A DNA stretch of 64,000 bases from Gonocerus acuteangulatus. Its lineage: Eukaryota > Arthropoda > Insecta > Hemiptera > Coreidae. The stretch is from assembly GCA_946811695.1 (NCBI GenBank), contig OX328126.1:80916214-80980213 (forward strand), given 5' to 3'. The position numbers and the translations under genes are program-made. The notes below the pieces were generated by a model. The model searched no databases and was not told the DNA's origin. It saw nothing but the letters and a program-made list of their open reading frames with translations. Shown here piece by piece: positions 23,385 to 33,835 of the stretch; the stretch's first letter is position 1; each line of letters opens with the position of its first letter.

Positions 23385-25112
23385 TAGCGCGGTTCCTCCC
23401 TCCCCCAAAAGGGAGGAACCCCGCTTATAAGGTTGATACAATGAATCAATCCGAAAGTGCCGACTAGAAAATTTCGCGTTTCAGAACCCCTAGAGACCGA
23501 AAATAACGGTGGTTCAAATTTGTATATATATATTTGTATATATATTTATATATATATATATATATATATTTGTCTGTTCGCTCATTTCTGGCTTCCCTAA
23601 TGGGCCGATTGTGATGAAATTTGGTACAAAAATCCGTCCTCTAATTTGAAAGGTCAAGTTCGTTAACCAGCAAAATCCGCCTACTGGAAGATGGCGTTTG
23701 GGGCGAAATTCGTGCAAAAAAATCGTAACACTTACGTTTTTGAGTTCATAAGCTTCTAAGTACTCGTTTCATATGATTCCTGGGCTAGGAAAACGAATGA
23801 AACCATTTTCAAGGCGATAGCTTTAACCGTTTTCGAGAAAATTGGAAAAATATTTTTTTGAATACCGTTTTTGGTTTGGGTACTTAGAATCATGATTCAG
23901 TTGAAACATGTTCTACTTTCATCAAAACTAATATGTTGAAATTTTGGTTACGTTTGGAGTTAAGGAAGGGTTAGAATAAAATATTTTATTAACAGACATA
24001 AAAAGTTTTAGTAAGTTTGTTTACTTTCGTTATCCTTATCTCGAAAAAGGTTGAGAATCTTGGTAAAAGGAAGAATACCATTAGAAAGCTTACTAAATGC
24101 TCTAAAAAAAGGTTCTAATGAAAGTTTTGATTAGGCGATGTCAATCCGAGAAATAAGAGCTTAAAACTTAAAAGTAATTGATTTCGCTTATTCGAACTGT
24201 TCTTTTTGTCTGTTTTTTATTCCTTGTTATTTTTTAATTGCTTATAGTTGGATAATGTATTTGAAAATAAAACAGGTTAAGAAAAATAAGAAAAACAATT
24301 TAATGTTAGAGATATGGATTTCCAAGAAATATAGCTTTTCAACTGCCTAGCGTCCTTCCTAGGGAGGGTTCTTTGTCTTTGATTTTGGTACTTAGAATTA
24401 TGGGATACAGTTGAAACATTTTCGGCATGTTCGAGTTTAATCAACACTAATATGTTGAAATTTTTGTTACGTTTAAAGTAAAGGAAGGGTTAGAATAAAA
24501 TATTTTATTAACAGACAAAAAAAGTTTTGGTAACTTTGTATAATTTCGTTAGTATCTCGAGAACCGTTGACAATCTTGTGAAGCGGAAGATTACCATTCG
24601 GAAGCTTACTAAATGCTCTACAAAAAAGGCTCTGAAGAAAGTTTTAATTAGGCGATGTCAATCGGAGAAAAAAGTGCTTAAAGATTTAAATTAATTGATT
24701 TCGTTTATTCCAATGGTTCTTTTTGTCTGTTTTATTTCTTGTTATTTTTTAATTGCTTATAGTTGGATAATGTATTTGACAATAAAACTGGTTAAGTAAA
24801 ATAACAAAAACAATTTATTGTTAGAAATATAGATTTCCAAGATTCCAAGACCTTGTCACTAGCGGGTCCGTTTCTAGTGTAGCCGACCCTTCCAGGTAAG
24901 ATTGTAAATCATGACCTTTCAAGACTTTACTACTCACAGGAATGGCGTTAGTGACCTTAAGGGTTGACACGCCATTATAATAATTAATTAAAAAAAAAAG
25001 ACTGGTGGAACCAAAATAATAACTGCTTCTATTTTAATCTTTCCAAATTAGACTAGGGATATGAACGGAACCGCGCTAAGATGATGCAGTCCTGCGAGAC
25101 GGACTTTTTTGT
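23385..25112 (+). repeat. Family R, long copy 2
   Basis: Same architecture as copy 1: hairpin TAGCGCGGTTCCTCCC / GGGAGGAACCCCGC at 23387-23426, (TA)n at 23523-23568, body, and 3' end GGAACCGCGCTAAGATGATG at 25067-25086. The central body is itself partly duplicated (23860-24310 versus 24370-24820), each half carrying 'aaggaagggttagaataaaa' and 'ttgcttatagttggataatg'. Confidence 0.82.
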
Positions 25113-25455
25113 TATATTGCAACGAAACTCGGTATGTGTCGTGTGGGTATATAAAGCGAAAAATGTCTTGTAAATATAAGGTCCTTCTGGAAGGGGGGGG
25201 GGCGCAAACACACACACACATATACACATGTGTTGCTCCTCTCGATACAGCAATGTTTCGCCGGATTCCTTTCCGGCTTCTTCCACCAAGGACGGATAAT
25301 TTCCGGAAGAAGCCGGCGAAATATAGCACTATGGAGAAGAGCAATACCGCTGGAGAGAAGCCGTCTCACCAACCTAACATATGTATATGACCAGTATATA
25401 CAAATTGTAGACACCTGTTATTTTTTTCGCGGTAAATGGTTTATTAAATGTCCTA
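25113..25455. other. Short imperfect palindrome, no gene
   Basis: Around 25248-25330 'atgtttcgccggattcc' and 'ggaagaagccggcgaaata' form an inverted repeat with CCGGCTTCTTCC inside. Overlapping ORFs on both strands arise from this palindrome and are not convincing genes. Confidence 0.5.
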
Positions 25456-25612
25456 GGGGTCTCCCATGGTCTAGTGGCTAGCGCCTTAGATTCATAAGCG
25501 GGAGATCGTGGGTTCGATCCCCACAGGAATTTTCTCATCTCATCAATTCCTCGCTGCACCCTGGATGTCGGCGCTAATGGTCCAGATTTGTCGATGTACC
25601 GTTAAAAAAAAA
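25456..25612 (+). mobile_element. SINE-A copy, tRNA head intact
   Basis: The tRNA-like head has box A (TGGTCTAGTGGCTAGC) and box B (GGGTTCGATCCCC). The anticodon-loop position reads TTCATAA (CAT, Met-like). Body CAGGAATTTTCTCATCTCAT, tail 'gatgtcggcgctaatgg', then an A-rich end. A perfect target-site duplication ATTAAATGTCCTA flanks it (25443-25455 and about 25614-25626). Confidence 0.92.
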
Positions 25613-25626
25613 ATTAAATGTCCTAA

Positions 25627-27570
25627 CTTCTTGTTAGCACTTTCGGGCTGCGTCATCGGGTCGACGTGACAAGTGGATTAACTACTACCCCTTAAAATCT
25701 AAGACATAGAAGCCCACTTGGGATCGAAACCCCTTTAGATTTTACACTCCTTATAAACGAGGAGCTGTACTCTTAGCAAAGAGGAAGAGAGAGAGCGAAG
25801 GAGAGCATTATGTAGACTGCGAGGGCAGAGAAATACCTGGAGAGTGACGTCATGGCTGCCCAAAGAGCTACACTATTGCAAGCTTATGTCATAGACGACC
25901 TAATTCTTACCGGCCCTCTTCAAGTTGGGCACGTGCTTCCCTTTGATTGGGTCGATTTTTAAAATTATTCTCTTCATTATCATTTATTAATTCAGATGAT
26001 CCCTTCTTTTCAGAAACGACAGGGAAAAATGGTAAAACAAACCTGAAACGCATTTAAAATTAAAGTTCGGTAATTCAAAAGTCCTTCTTCGCTAAACTCT
26101 TGTGCAGCACATTTTCGACGATTTTAAAGCTCCGGAATGTAAGATGAGCTTAAAAGTTCAGATATTGGAAATAATAATTCTACGTTCTCCACACATTGTA
26201 GTGTTTCGCATTACCCAATTTTCAATCAAAAGAACAACCATTTAAAATAATAAAAATAAATTGCAATATCAAATGATTTTAAGATTTTTAATCAATGGCA
26301 TATGATCGTCTATATTATAGGGATTACCTATAATATAAGCATAGGTTCGTCTTCCAGAGCCAACCACTTGTTGCTAAATGTATTTCCATATGACTGATCC
26401 TGTCAGAAGTTAGTATCGACCCATTATGCCCACCTAACCGAACTGTCAAAGGATTGATAAGAGCGTGGACCATTGATAAGACGAAGCGGGGTGTGTTATC
26501 TGGGACTACAAAGAAGTTTGCAGATCCCATTGGAAGGGCAATAGCTATTGAGGATGCACTCATGAAAGAATTGTTGAAAAGATTCTTCGAAGCCTAATCA
26601 ATACTACCTGTTGGTTATCGAACCAGGGCCCAGAGGATCATACACTGTAAATGTATCTTTTTCTTGGCCATACGCCATACTAGGCAGATAGCGTGGTCAG
26701 TATTATTCTCCGGCCGCTTGATTTTACCCTCTATAGGTACCCTTTAAAGACTGAGTGAGACAAGGGACTGTCTGGGAACCTGAATCCGAGCATCGAACGA
26801 TGTCACTAGAAGATAAAATGTTTAGTGAGCGTCCGGGTTTGTGCTCGGAGTCGAGTCCTCTACCATATAGATATATGACATATAACTTGTTTCTTCCTTT
26901 ATTGCCACCAACTTATATTCTTCTTCTTGTTGTTTTAGCCCCAAAAAAAAACATAAATAAAGATCTCCTTTACTTCATATATTACTCTAAAGTCATATAT
27001 TACTCTCTTTATTACTCTAAAGGTCAAAATGTCTAGTAGGTAGGCTTGACGAAGACGAGGTAATTTATCGCAAATTCTTTCATGGATGCAATTTCAATTA
27101 AAAATTTGCTTAAACCTACCAAGGAAATTAAATGATAGAGCGGATATTTGCGAGAAACAGAAAAGGTTGGAGGATATGAGCTAAGTGATATGACTGACCT
27201 TCACAGATTTCACAATATTACGAGCAATGTTTTGAAAATAGCCTCGGTAACAATGGCAAAGAGAACAGCCGAAAAGACTAGCGTGATGATAATGAACTGC
27301 ATGAAGACCCTTTTTAGCAGCTTGAAGTGTTTAGGGCCGCAGTATGTGACTTATGTACGACAAAATTCAATCTAAGCAGAGATAAAACCGTAGACATGGT
27401 AGTTGGCGTGACCTCCATGAAATGTTATCATCTCCGAAAGTATTGCTGAATATTCACAACTAGCAACTCGACGAATATATCTTATCCAAACAAACCTCCG
27501 TTTCTCCATATACCGCAAGAGTCAAGGATTCTCCTAAGAAGTTATAACTGCAATTACACTAACCATCGTT
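25627..27570. other. No recognised gene
   Basis: Around 26400-26596 the plus strand is open (ending ELLKRFFEA-stop) and the minus strand is also open (79 codons). Neither matches a family I know. The 27148-27375 ORF is likewise unrecognised. These may be fragments of old coding elements. Confidence 0.35.
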
Positions 27571-28366
27571 GGTAACGTTGGTAGTTTTTTGGGTAAAAAT
27601 GCAGTTTCCCGCCCTCCAAACCGATTTCTTTCAAACTTTGCACAATAACGTATTTTGATGCACTAAACACGAATACGATAAAAAAAAACGTCGGATTTAA
27701 CTAGGAAAGAAGTTATTAAGCTCTTAAGTTCACTGTTGTGCAGGTTATGAGAGCTTATGTAAACAACTAAATTTGTGACGACTTTAAGGCATACATGACT
27801 TTTAGGCATAAATGACGACTTTAAGGCATACATGCTATGCGTTTCCGCTCGCTACGCTCGCTCAAAAAGATAACAAAACCCCAGTCAATCCAACTCGCTA
27901 AAATTAATAGAATATAATATTAAGGGCTAAAGTTAGGAAGGTTATAAAACTAGGCGTCATCAGCGTATTTGTAAACACGCGCATGCGCAGATATGTAACA
28001 TTGGGAAACAGAGAACTCTTACTTGAAATGTTCAGAAACCATTTATTAAAAGATATTGTTAATTTTAAGGGCATCCTCACCCGTCGTCACCTGTCGCTTA
28101 AGGGCATACGTGCTATGCGTTTCCGCTCGCTACGCTCCCTCAAGAAAATAACAAAACCCCAGTCAATCTAACTCGCTAAAATTAATAGCTCTCATAACCT
28201 GCATAACAGTCAACTTTAGTGCTTAATAACTTCTTTCCTAGTTAAATCCGACGTTTTTTTTTTTATCGTATTCGTGTTTAGTGCATCAAAATACGTTATT
28301 GTGCAAAGTTTGAAAGAAATCGGTTTGGAGGGCAGGAAACTGCATTTTTACCGTTTCTTGGTAGCC
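27571..28366. mobile_element. Foldback element with internal direct repeats
   Basis: Inverted arms of about 180 bp: 'aaaccgatttctttcaaact' to 'aggttatgagagc' on the left, and the reverse complement at 28188-28350. Inside, an 84-bp segment starting 'gctatgcgtttccgctcgct' is present twice in direct orientation (27835-27911 and 28113-28190). Confidence 0.85.
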
Positions 28367-28449
28367 TTCTATAGTTCGGGAGGCATAGGAAGATAAGGCT
28401 TCATTTTGCATCTTTAGAATACTGTGTCATTTGAAGGCAAGCTGACAAA

Positions 28450-29540
28450 TAATACATACATATGGTCCATTCAAATTTACGTTAGCGGTGTTGGATATTT
28501 CTTTGTGCATTGTAAAGATGGTCTTCTAAGTTCTAGGAATCATAAAAACAACAAAATTTTGTTTAGAAAGACCCGTGTTGATTTTTTATCTACACCATAC
28601 TGTCATTCGCCGAACAGCTGTCATATAAACTTACATCTCCGGCAGAACCTACTTTGGTTTTGTAGGTAAAAAGAAAGCCTTCTGTGGTTTGCTAATCGCC
28701 CGAAGAATAGGGTTTTACTAAAAAAAAAAAAAGATGGGTTGATGTTGCTTAATCAATTTGATGCCATTTAATGACAGCTCATCGATTAAGACCCAAACAC
28801 AGGCTCACCTGCTTGTTGGGACTCTCCTGGTGCGTTATAATGAAAGCCTTCTATGGTCAGAATAAGTCAAGGAATAATTCATTTTCGGCTAACAAAAGTC
28901 AGATTTTCAGAAAAATCTATTATTTGGACGTTTCAGCATGGTCTTTAGCAGCAATAAACAGGGGGGGGGGGAATATACTAGAATTAACGAAGAAAATAAC
29001 ATCATACCGAATCGTCCAAACTAGAGATTTTCCCAAATATCGGATTTTTTTTAGCCAAAACAACTATTCATTGACTTCTTATCACCTTAACTAACTATTG
29101 GTATGTTAAGGTAATTACTCAAGGGATTGGGTTTTCCTAAGCAAAAGCTGTGTTGATGACGATCGATCAACATATGGCTTTCCGACGAACACCTGTCGAA
29201 TAGAGCCAGACAAACCTACGTTGGGAATACCTTGGTGCGATATAATAAGAGTTTTCCGTGCTTTTGTAATCACCCAAGAAACAACGTTTTCCTCAGAAAG
29301 ACATGTATTAATGTTGAATCATAACATTGCTGTCGTTTGTCAACAATTTGACGAAAAAAGCTAATATCTCCAGCCAAACCGACGTTGTGGATGTTGGTCT
29401 TGACTAGGTTCTACATAAAGATGTCATTCTATTGAGCGGAAGTCTTAACAAGGACTTCCTTAGAAAGGTATGTTAATATTGCATAATAAAAATACTGTCA
29501 TACTTTTACAAGCTGATGAGTAACGTAAACCTTTTCCTTC
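28450..29540. repeat. Diverged satellite-like array, about 160-bp period
   Basis: Recurring elements are 'agaaagacctgtgttgatgt'-like strings at 28564, about 28730, 29142, 29300 and 29463, 'cgaacagctgtc'-like strings, and 'ctccagccaaacctacgttg'-like strings, spaced 158-166 bp. The array is old and strongly diverged. A similar unit fragment lies at 48180-48260. Confidence 0.55.
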
Positions 29541-29764
29541 CATGAGTAATAGGCTATTAATAACTTTCTTGCAGTGAGAAAAACTCCAAGGAACAATGTT
29601 CAATTACAATAAATATGATAATAGCATGAGTAATAATTATGATGGTAAGTAACCTTCAGTGATAATAATAGGGAAGGAATCGCTGACACCTTTATAGTCT
29701 ATCGAACCTGAATGCCGCACAAGTATGAGCACTTTCTGATGGAATGTACCAAATTAGTAACTTG

Positions 29765-29920
29765 GGTTCGAAGTAACCACCCTTCCTAGTGAACCGATTC
29801 AGTTCATTGTTACAACACATTTTTCTCTTTAGATGATCACAACGAATACTGAGTTTCGTAGGAATATAACCAAATTACAGCTGGTATTGGTTACTAACTA
29901 ATTTGGTTCCGGAGTTATTG
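29765..29920 (+). repeat. Single unit of the 145-bp repeat
   Basis: Matches 5540-6205: 'cttcctagtgaaccgattcagtt', then 'acaacgaatactgagtttcgt' and 'acagctggtat'. It lies immediately left of a MITE. Confidence 0.75.
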
Positions 29921-29930
29921 AGCTATTCCG

Positions 29931-30285
29931 GAAATCGCACTAGTATTTCTGAAGTGACGCAACTCAAAATAAACCTCAACTGAAAATGTGTCACTCTTGC
30001 CTATGTAGAGGGAATAGCATAAAGACAGGAAGGGTGATACAGGTGCCCTCTGGTGTACAAGCTCTGAATCTAGGTACCTACCATTTTGATGGTTGATAAA
30101 GAGATATTCACCATATCTTTCATAGTCATAACTATGACGGTGTCAATAAAACCGATTTTTGAGTTGTGTCACTTTAGAAATACTAGTGCGATTTGTTGCT
30201 ATCAATCTTCTATTGTTAGCAACAAATCGCACTAGTATTTCTAAAGTGACACGCACTAGTATTTCTAAAGTTGTTGCTATCAATC
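29931..30285. mobile_element. MITE with nested palindrome
   Basis: Left end GAAATCGCACTAGTATTTCT (29931) is inverted at 30155-30197 (GAAATACTAGTGCGATTTG). It continues into a second, shorter hairpin with 35-bp arms at 30165-30250 and a further tandem fragment CACTAGTATTTCTAAAG. Confidence 0.8.
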
Positions 30286-31330
30286 TTCTATTGTCGGTGA
30301 CCATGACCCATGTGGTTGATTTCACCCAAAAAAAAAGAAAAAAAAAATCTTCTATTATGGCGTCTAAAATCTGGTTTTGCTTTGATATTTCATTTAACAT
30401 GCGTTTACATTTTTCACGGAAGATTTAAGGCTATACATTTATTTTCGGACTCGGTGCGATTACCGAAAAAATATGTTCTTATCGTTTTTAAAAACGTTTT
30501 AAATTAGTCGGTGGAGACCTGGACGACCTGTGCAGTTTATAGCTAATCCTGAATTTGCATCGCCAGCCACAAGTACATAGTAGGGTGAAGGCTGGTCCCT
30601 GCCTGAGGACATTCATTCATGCATGACTGGGAGAGACTATGAATGGGCTACTGTCTCCTTATCAGGGCCTTATCAGTAGTAATCCCCGATATCACCAAGG
30701 CCGGACTGAGCTTGCGCTAAAGGTTGCAGAGGGTGAAGGCCGGACGTAGTCCTCCTTACCTCACCTGCCTTCCCTCTCACTTTTATATCAAAAATATGTT
30801 TTTTTAGTATAGTTTTTTTAGTACTCATAAAATAATTTTTGAAAAATGTCTTCAAATCTTCATCAAAATGTCGGATTAGACGACATCGACTACAATTTGT
30901 TTTAGCACGTATCCTACACCCCTCCATGAAGGTGACGACAAGAAATGTCCGAAAATACTAGTGGTGCAAATTTTAATGTGTATAGATATGTGTACGTATA
31001 TAAATGTACATACATATGTGTATATATATTATCGGTCCTTATAATTAAGTTCAATATAACTGGTTGTATCGCGTTGGTTAATGTTGAACGAGAGCTAGGC
31101 TGTATCTAGGCGCCAAGAAGTGTTTACTAACAATGAAGTAACAAAAGAAAGATTATCCAATTACACTTTAAAAAGTTTCCTTTGCCTCATGACTCCAAAT
31201 CGCATGAACTGCGTCATCGTAGTGAGTTAACATAAAGTTCTTATATTTTTGGGGCGATTTCGGAAGCTTTGAGTAGCAAGAATCTACCACTATTGAAACA
31301 CAAGCATCTTTTAGCATATTTTTTCCGAAG
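30286..31330. other. No gene seen
   Basis: Includes a short GC-richer stretch at 30510-30780 without recognisable motifs. Confidence 0.45.

Positions 31331-31405
<75 letters not shown>
31331..31405. repeat. (TA)n microsatellite
   Basis: About 75 bp of TA dinucleotides, preceding the family R body as in the long R copies. Confidence 0.97.
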
Positions 31406-32168
31406 TTTTCCCAACTATTTAGTATTAGGGAAAAAAAGTTTTCGGGTCTTGGTATATTTTCTAAAATATCTCGAAAAAGCTTTTTAAAACCTCTACAAAA
31501 TATGTTCTGAAAGACATTTCGATATTTCCAGGATAGGGCGATGTCAATCGGAGAAATAAGTGCTTCAAACTTTAAAATTGTTAGTTTTATTCTTTTGTAC
31601 GGGTTTTTGTCTCTGATTACCTAACTTTTTGATTGGCTTTCGTTTTTTTAATTGCATTTAATAGTAAAAAGAGTATTTTAGTAAAACAATGTAAGGAGGC
31701 CCGGTGGCCGTAAGTGTTAAGGCGTGAGCACTTCACTCCGTGCCAAAGGTCGTGACTTCGATTCCCACTATTCTTTAGAAAAAAGAAAAGGCATCAGCCC
31801 TATCCTGGCTAGAAAAGGGTGGTAACCTCTAGATAACCCGTCCCAAAATTCTGAGTTAATAATAATGGACGTTAAAATTTAAATAAAAATAAAAACAATG
31901 TAAGAAAAGGATAAACAGTTTTATAGGGTTTCCAAGAGCAAACGTTGAGAAAGAGGATGGAGTAATTTCCGCTTAGGATACAATTAGTTTCCTGAAGTGG
32001 CGCTTAAAAGTTTATAGGTATAACTTCTCTTTGAGAATTCATTGTATATTTTTCACAAAACATCGAAACGTATCAATAAATGTTTCCATTCCTTTAGTAA
32101 GGGGACTAGGGATATAAACGGAAAGCGCTAAGATGAAGCTGTTCCTGCGAGTCGGACTTTTTGTAATT
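31406..32168 (+). repeat. Family R copy split by a SINE
   Basis: Has 'gatgtcaatcggagaaataag', 'aatagtaaaaagagtatttt' and the 3' end GGAAAGCGCTAAGATGAAGC then TGTTCCTGCGAGTCGGAC at 32119-32156. A SINE-B copy sits inside it. Confidence 0.8.
31695..31890 (+). mobile_element. SINE-B copy with tRNA-like head
   Basis: Begins GGAGGCCCGGTGGCCGTAAG (box A region 'tggccgtaagtgttaagg'). Box B is degenerate (GTGACTTCGATTCCC). Core 'ctggctagaaaagggtggtaac', then 'ctagataacccgtcc', and a tail rich in 'aaataaaa'. A target-site duplication AAAACAATGTAAG flanks it (about 31683-31695 and 31892-31904). Confidence 0.88.
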
Positions 32169-32911
32169 TATAGTATGATAATATAATATAATATGGGCAA
32201 AAAGTGGGAAACAATGCCAATATAATACAGCGGCTTGACCTACTTTTGGAACGAATTTCTGGGATGAAAAATAAATTCATTCAACATTACAGAACATAAA
32301 ACTAATAGGATGTAGATTCGTTGTCTTTATCAGAAACATCTGATAAATCTATATTTCTATTAACCTGTATTAAAGCCAATACAATTTAAAACATTCAAAA
32401 AATACTAGTTTGGGAATAATTTATTTTTATTAAACATAACTACTTAGACATTGATCCGATTTAAATTCAATATTAAAATATCACATAAATATAAACAGGA
32501 AGTCATGAAAACGGCCTGGGGCATCGATCCATAGAGGTCGGGAAAGGCGCCAGCACTCTTCCCATATAGGACAGCAAGTGACGTCATAGGCAACTTCTCC
32601 AATAAAATATTGTTTTAAAAAAACACCCAGAGAAGACTTAAAAAACGACTCTTGTTAAGAGAGAGATTTCTTAGACATTCAGGAGAATATGTTGGCTAGA
32701 AATGTTCTATAGAAGTGGAGAAGAACACTGAGAGAAAACATGACGGGTCCTAGACGAGTCTTCGAGGCTGGATGAAAAGCGGTGTCAGAATTTCCAGGAA
32801 ATCCATGGAGTATCTAGCTATTATAAGAAGGAAAAAGAAATAGAGTTTGATGGGAATACGGACATTTACAATTGGGGTTGGTTGGCTGGTGAAGGTTCAT
32901 CAGAATAACGT
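32169..32911. other. No gene seen
   Basis: AT-rich spacer with no recognised element. Confidence 0.5.
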
Positions 32912-33306
32912 AAGCAGGTCTTTCACGTTGCGATTTGCAGTACGACTCAGTAGGACTACTAGTTGGATAGTCGACCCCACTCACGCTCCAACTTCTTATC
33001 CCACTTGCGATGCTACTTCAGTCCTTGTCTGTTTACACAACTCTGTACGTTGCACACGAGGCGAAAAATTGATCGAGTGCAGACCGAAGGTGCCCGAAGG
33101 ACAAGCACTGACTGAGCTAAGTTGGACGACTTTGATCCGACTCCCCCACTCATGCTCCAACTCCGTCGCCAGTTGGATGTCGGACCTTCGAGTCGGCCCT
33201 CTAAATGTTCCGACTCGTCCAACTAGACTCACGGTCCGACTTGTAGTCGAACTTCGGAAGTTGGATCACAAGTCATGCTGCAAATCGGAACGTGAATGGC
33301 CTGCTT
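32912..33306. mobile_element. GC-rich MITE, about 395 bp
   Basis: Terminal inverted repeats of about 40 bp: AAGCAGGTCTTTCACGTTGC then GATTTGCAGTACGAC at the left, and the reverse complement ending CGTGAATGGCCTGCTT at the right. The interior repeats 'agttgga' and 'tccaact' many times. The overlapping 190-codon plus ORF is due to the GC-rich content and shows no family signature. Confidence 0.82.
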
Positions 33307-33602
33307 TAGGACGACGAATTGGTCGGACGCCTCCACTATGTATCTTTCTTTTATTGGACACAACGTATTCGAGGTCACAACCTTATCCTCGGTGTCCTTT
33401 TAACAACCATCGCAATTAAATACAATCAATCAATTCACTTTAGATCAGTCAAATATAATAACAAATTAGTCAATAAAGAGAAATAAATTCAAACAAAATA
33501 GAGTAATGTACAATAAAAAAAATCTCAAATTCAAAACCCTATTTTTTATTAAAATTACTCTCAGGAAAACTTAAAACATTTAAGAAAAAATAATAACAAA
33601 AA

Positions 33603-33835
33603 TCATTCATAAATAAACCCCAAAAACCCAACATTCAGGGGTAGGGCAGTTGGAACATGTTGAAGCGTGCCTCCTTTTCCTCTGCCTTTTAAACAATTTC
33701 GAGAATTCAGGTTACCTTTAATAATTGCAACCCGCTCGAGCGGGTCTATTATTTTGCCTTCATGGCAATGATGCAGGTGCTTTTTCATTTCGGAATAATT
33801 TAGGCGCATGATGAGCATAAAGATTTAATCAATAA
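33603..33835 (-). pseudogene. Possible retroelement C-terminal fragment
   Basis: The minus-strand ORF contains KKHLHHCHEGKIIDPLERVA. The pattern 'H..HEG...D.LE...I' reminds me of C-termini of some invertebrate endonuclease-bearing retroelements (Penelope-like and related). No catalytic motif is present, so this is a weak suggestion. Confidence 0.3.

Noticed and set aside
25456..25530. Functional tRNA genes at SINE-A heads
   Set aside because: Acceptor and anticodon stems do not pair well and each head continues into a SINE body with target duplications.
32847..33419. 190-codon plus-strand ORF
   Set aside because: Lies over a GC-rich inverted-repeat element; the protein has no recognisable family and its opposite strand is open too.
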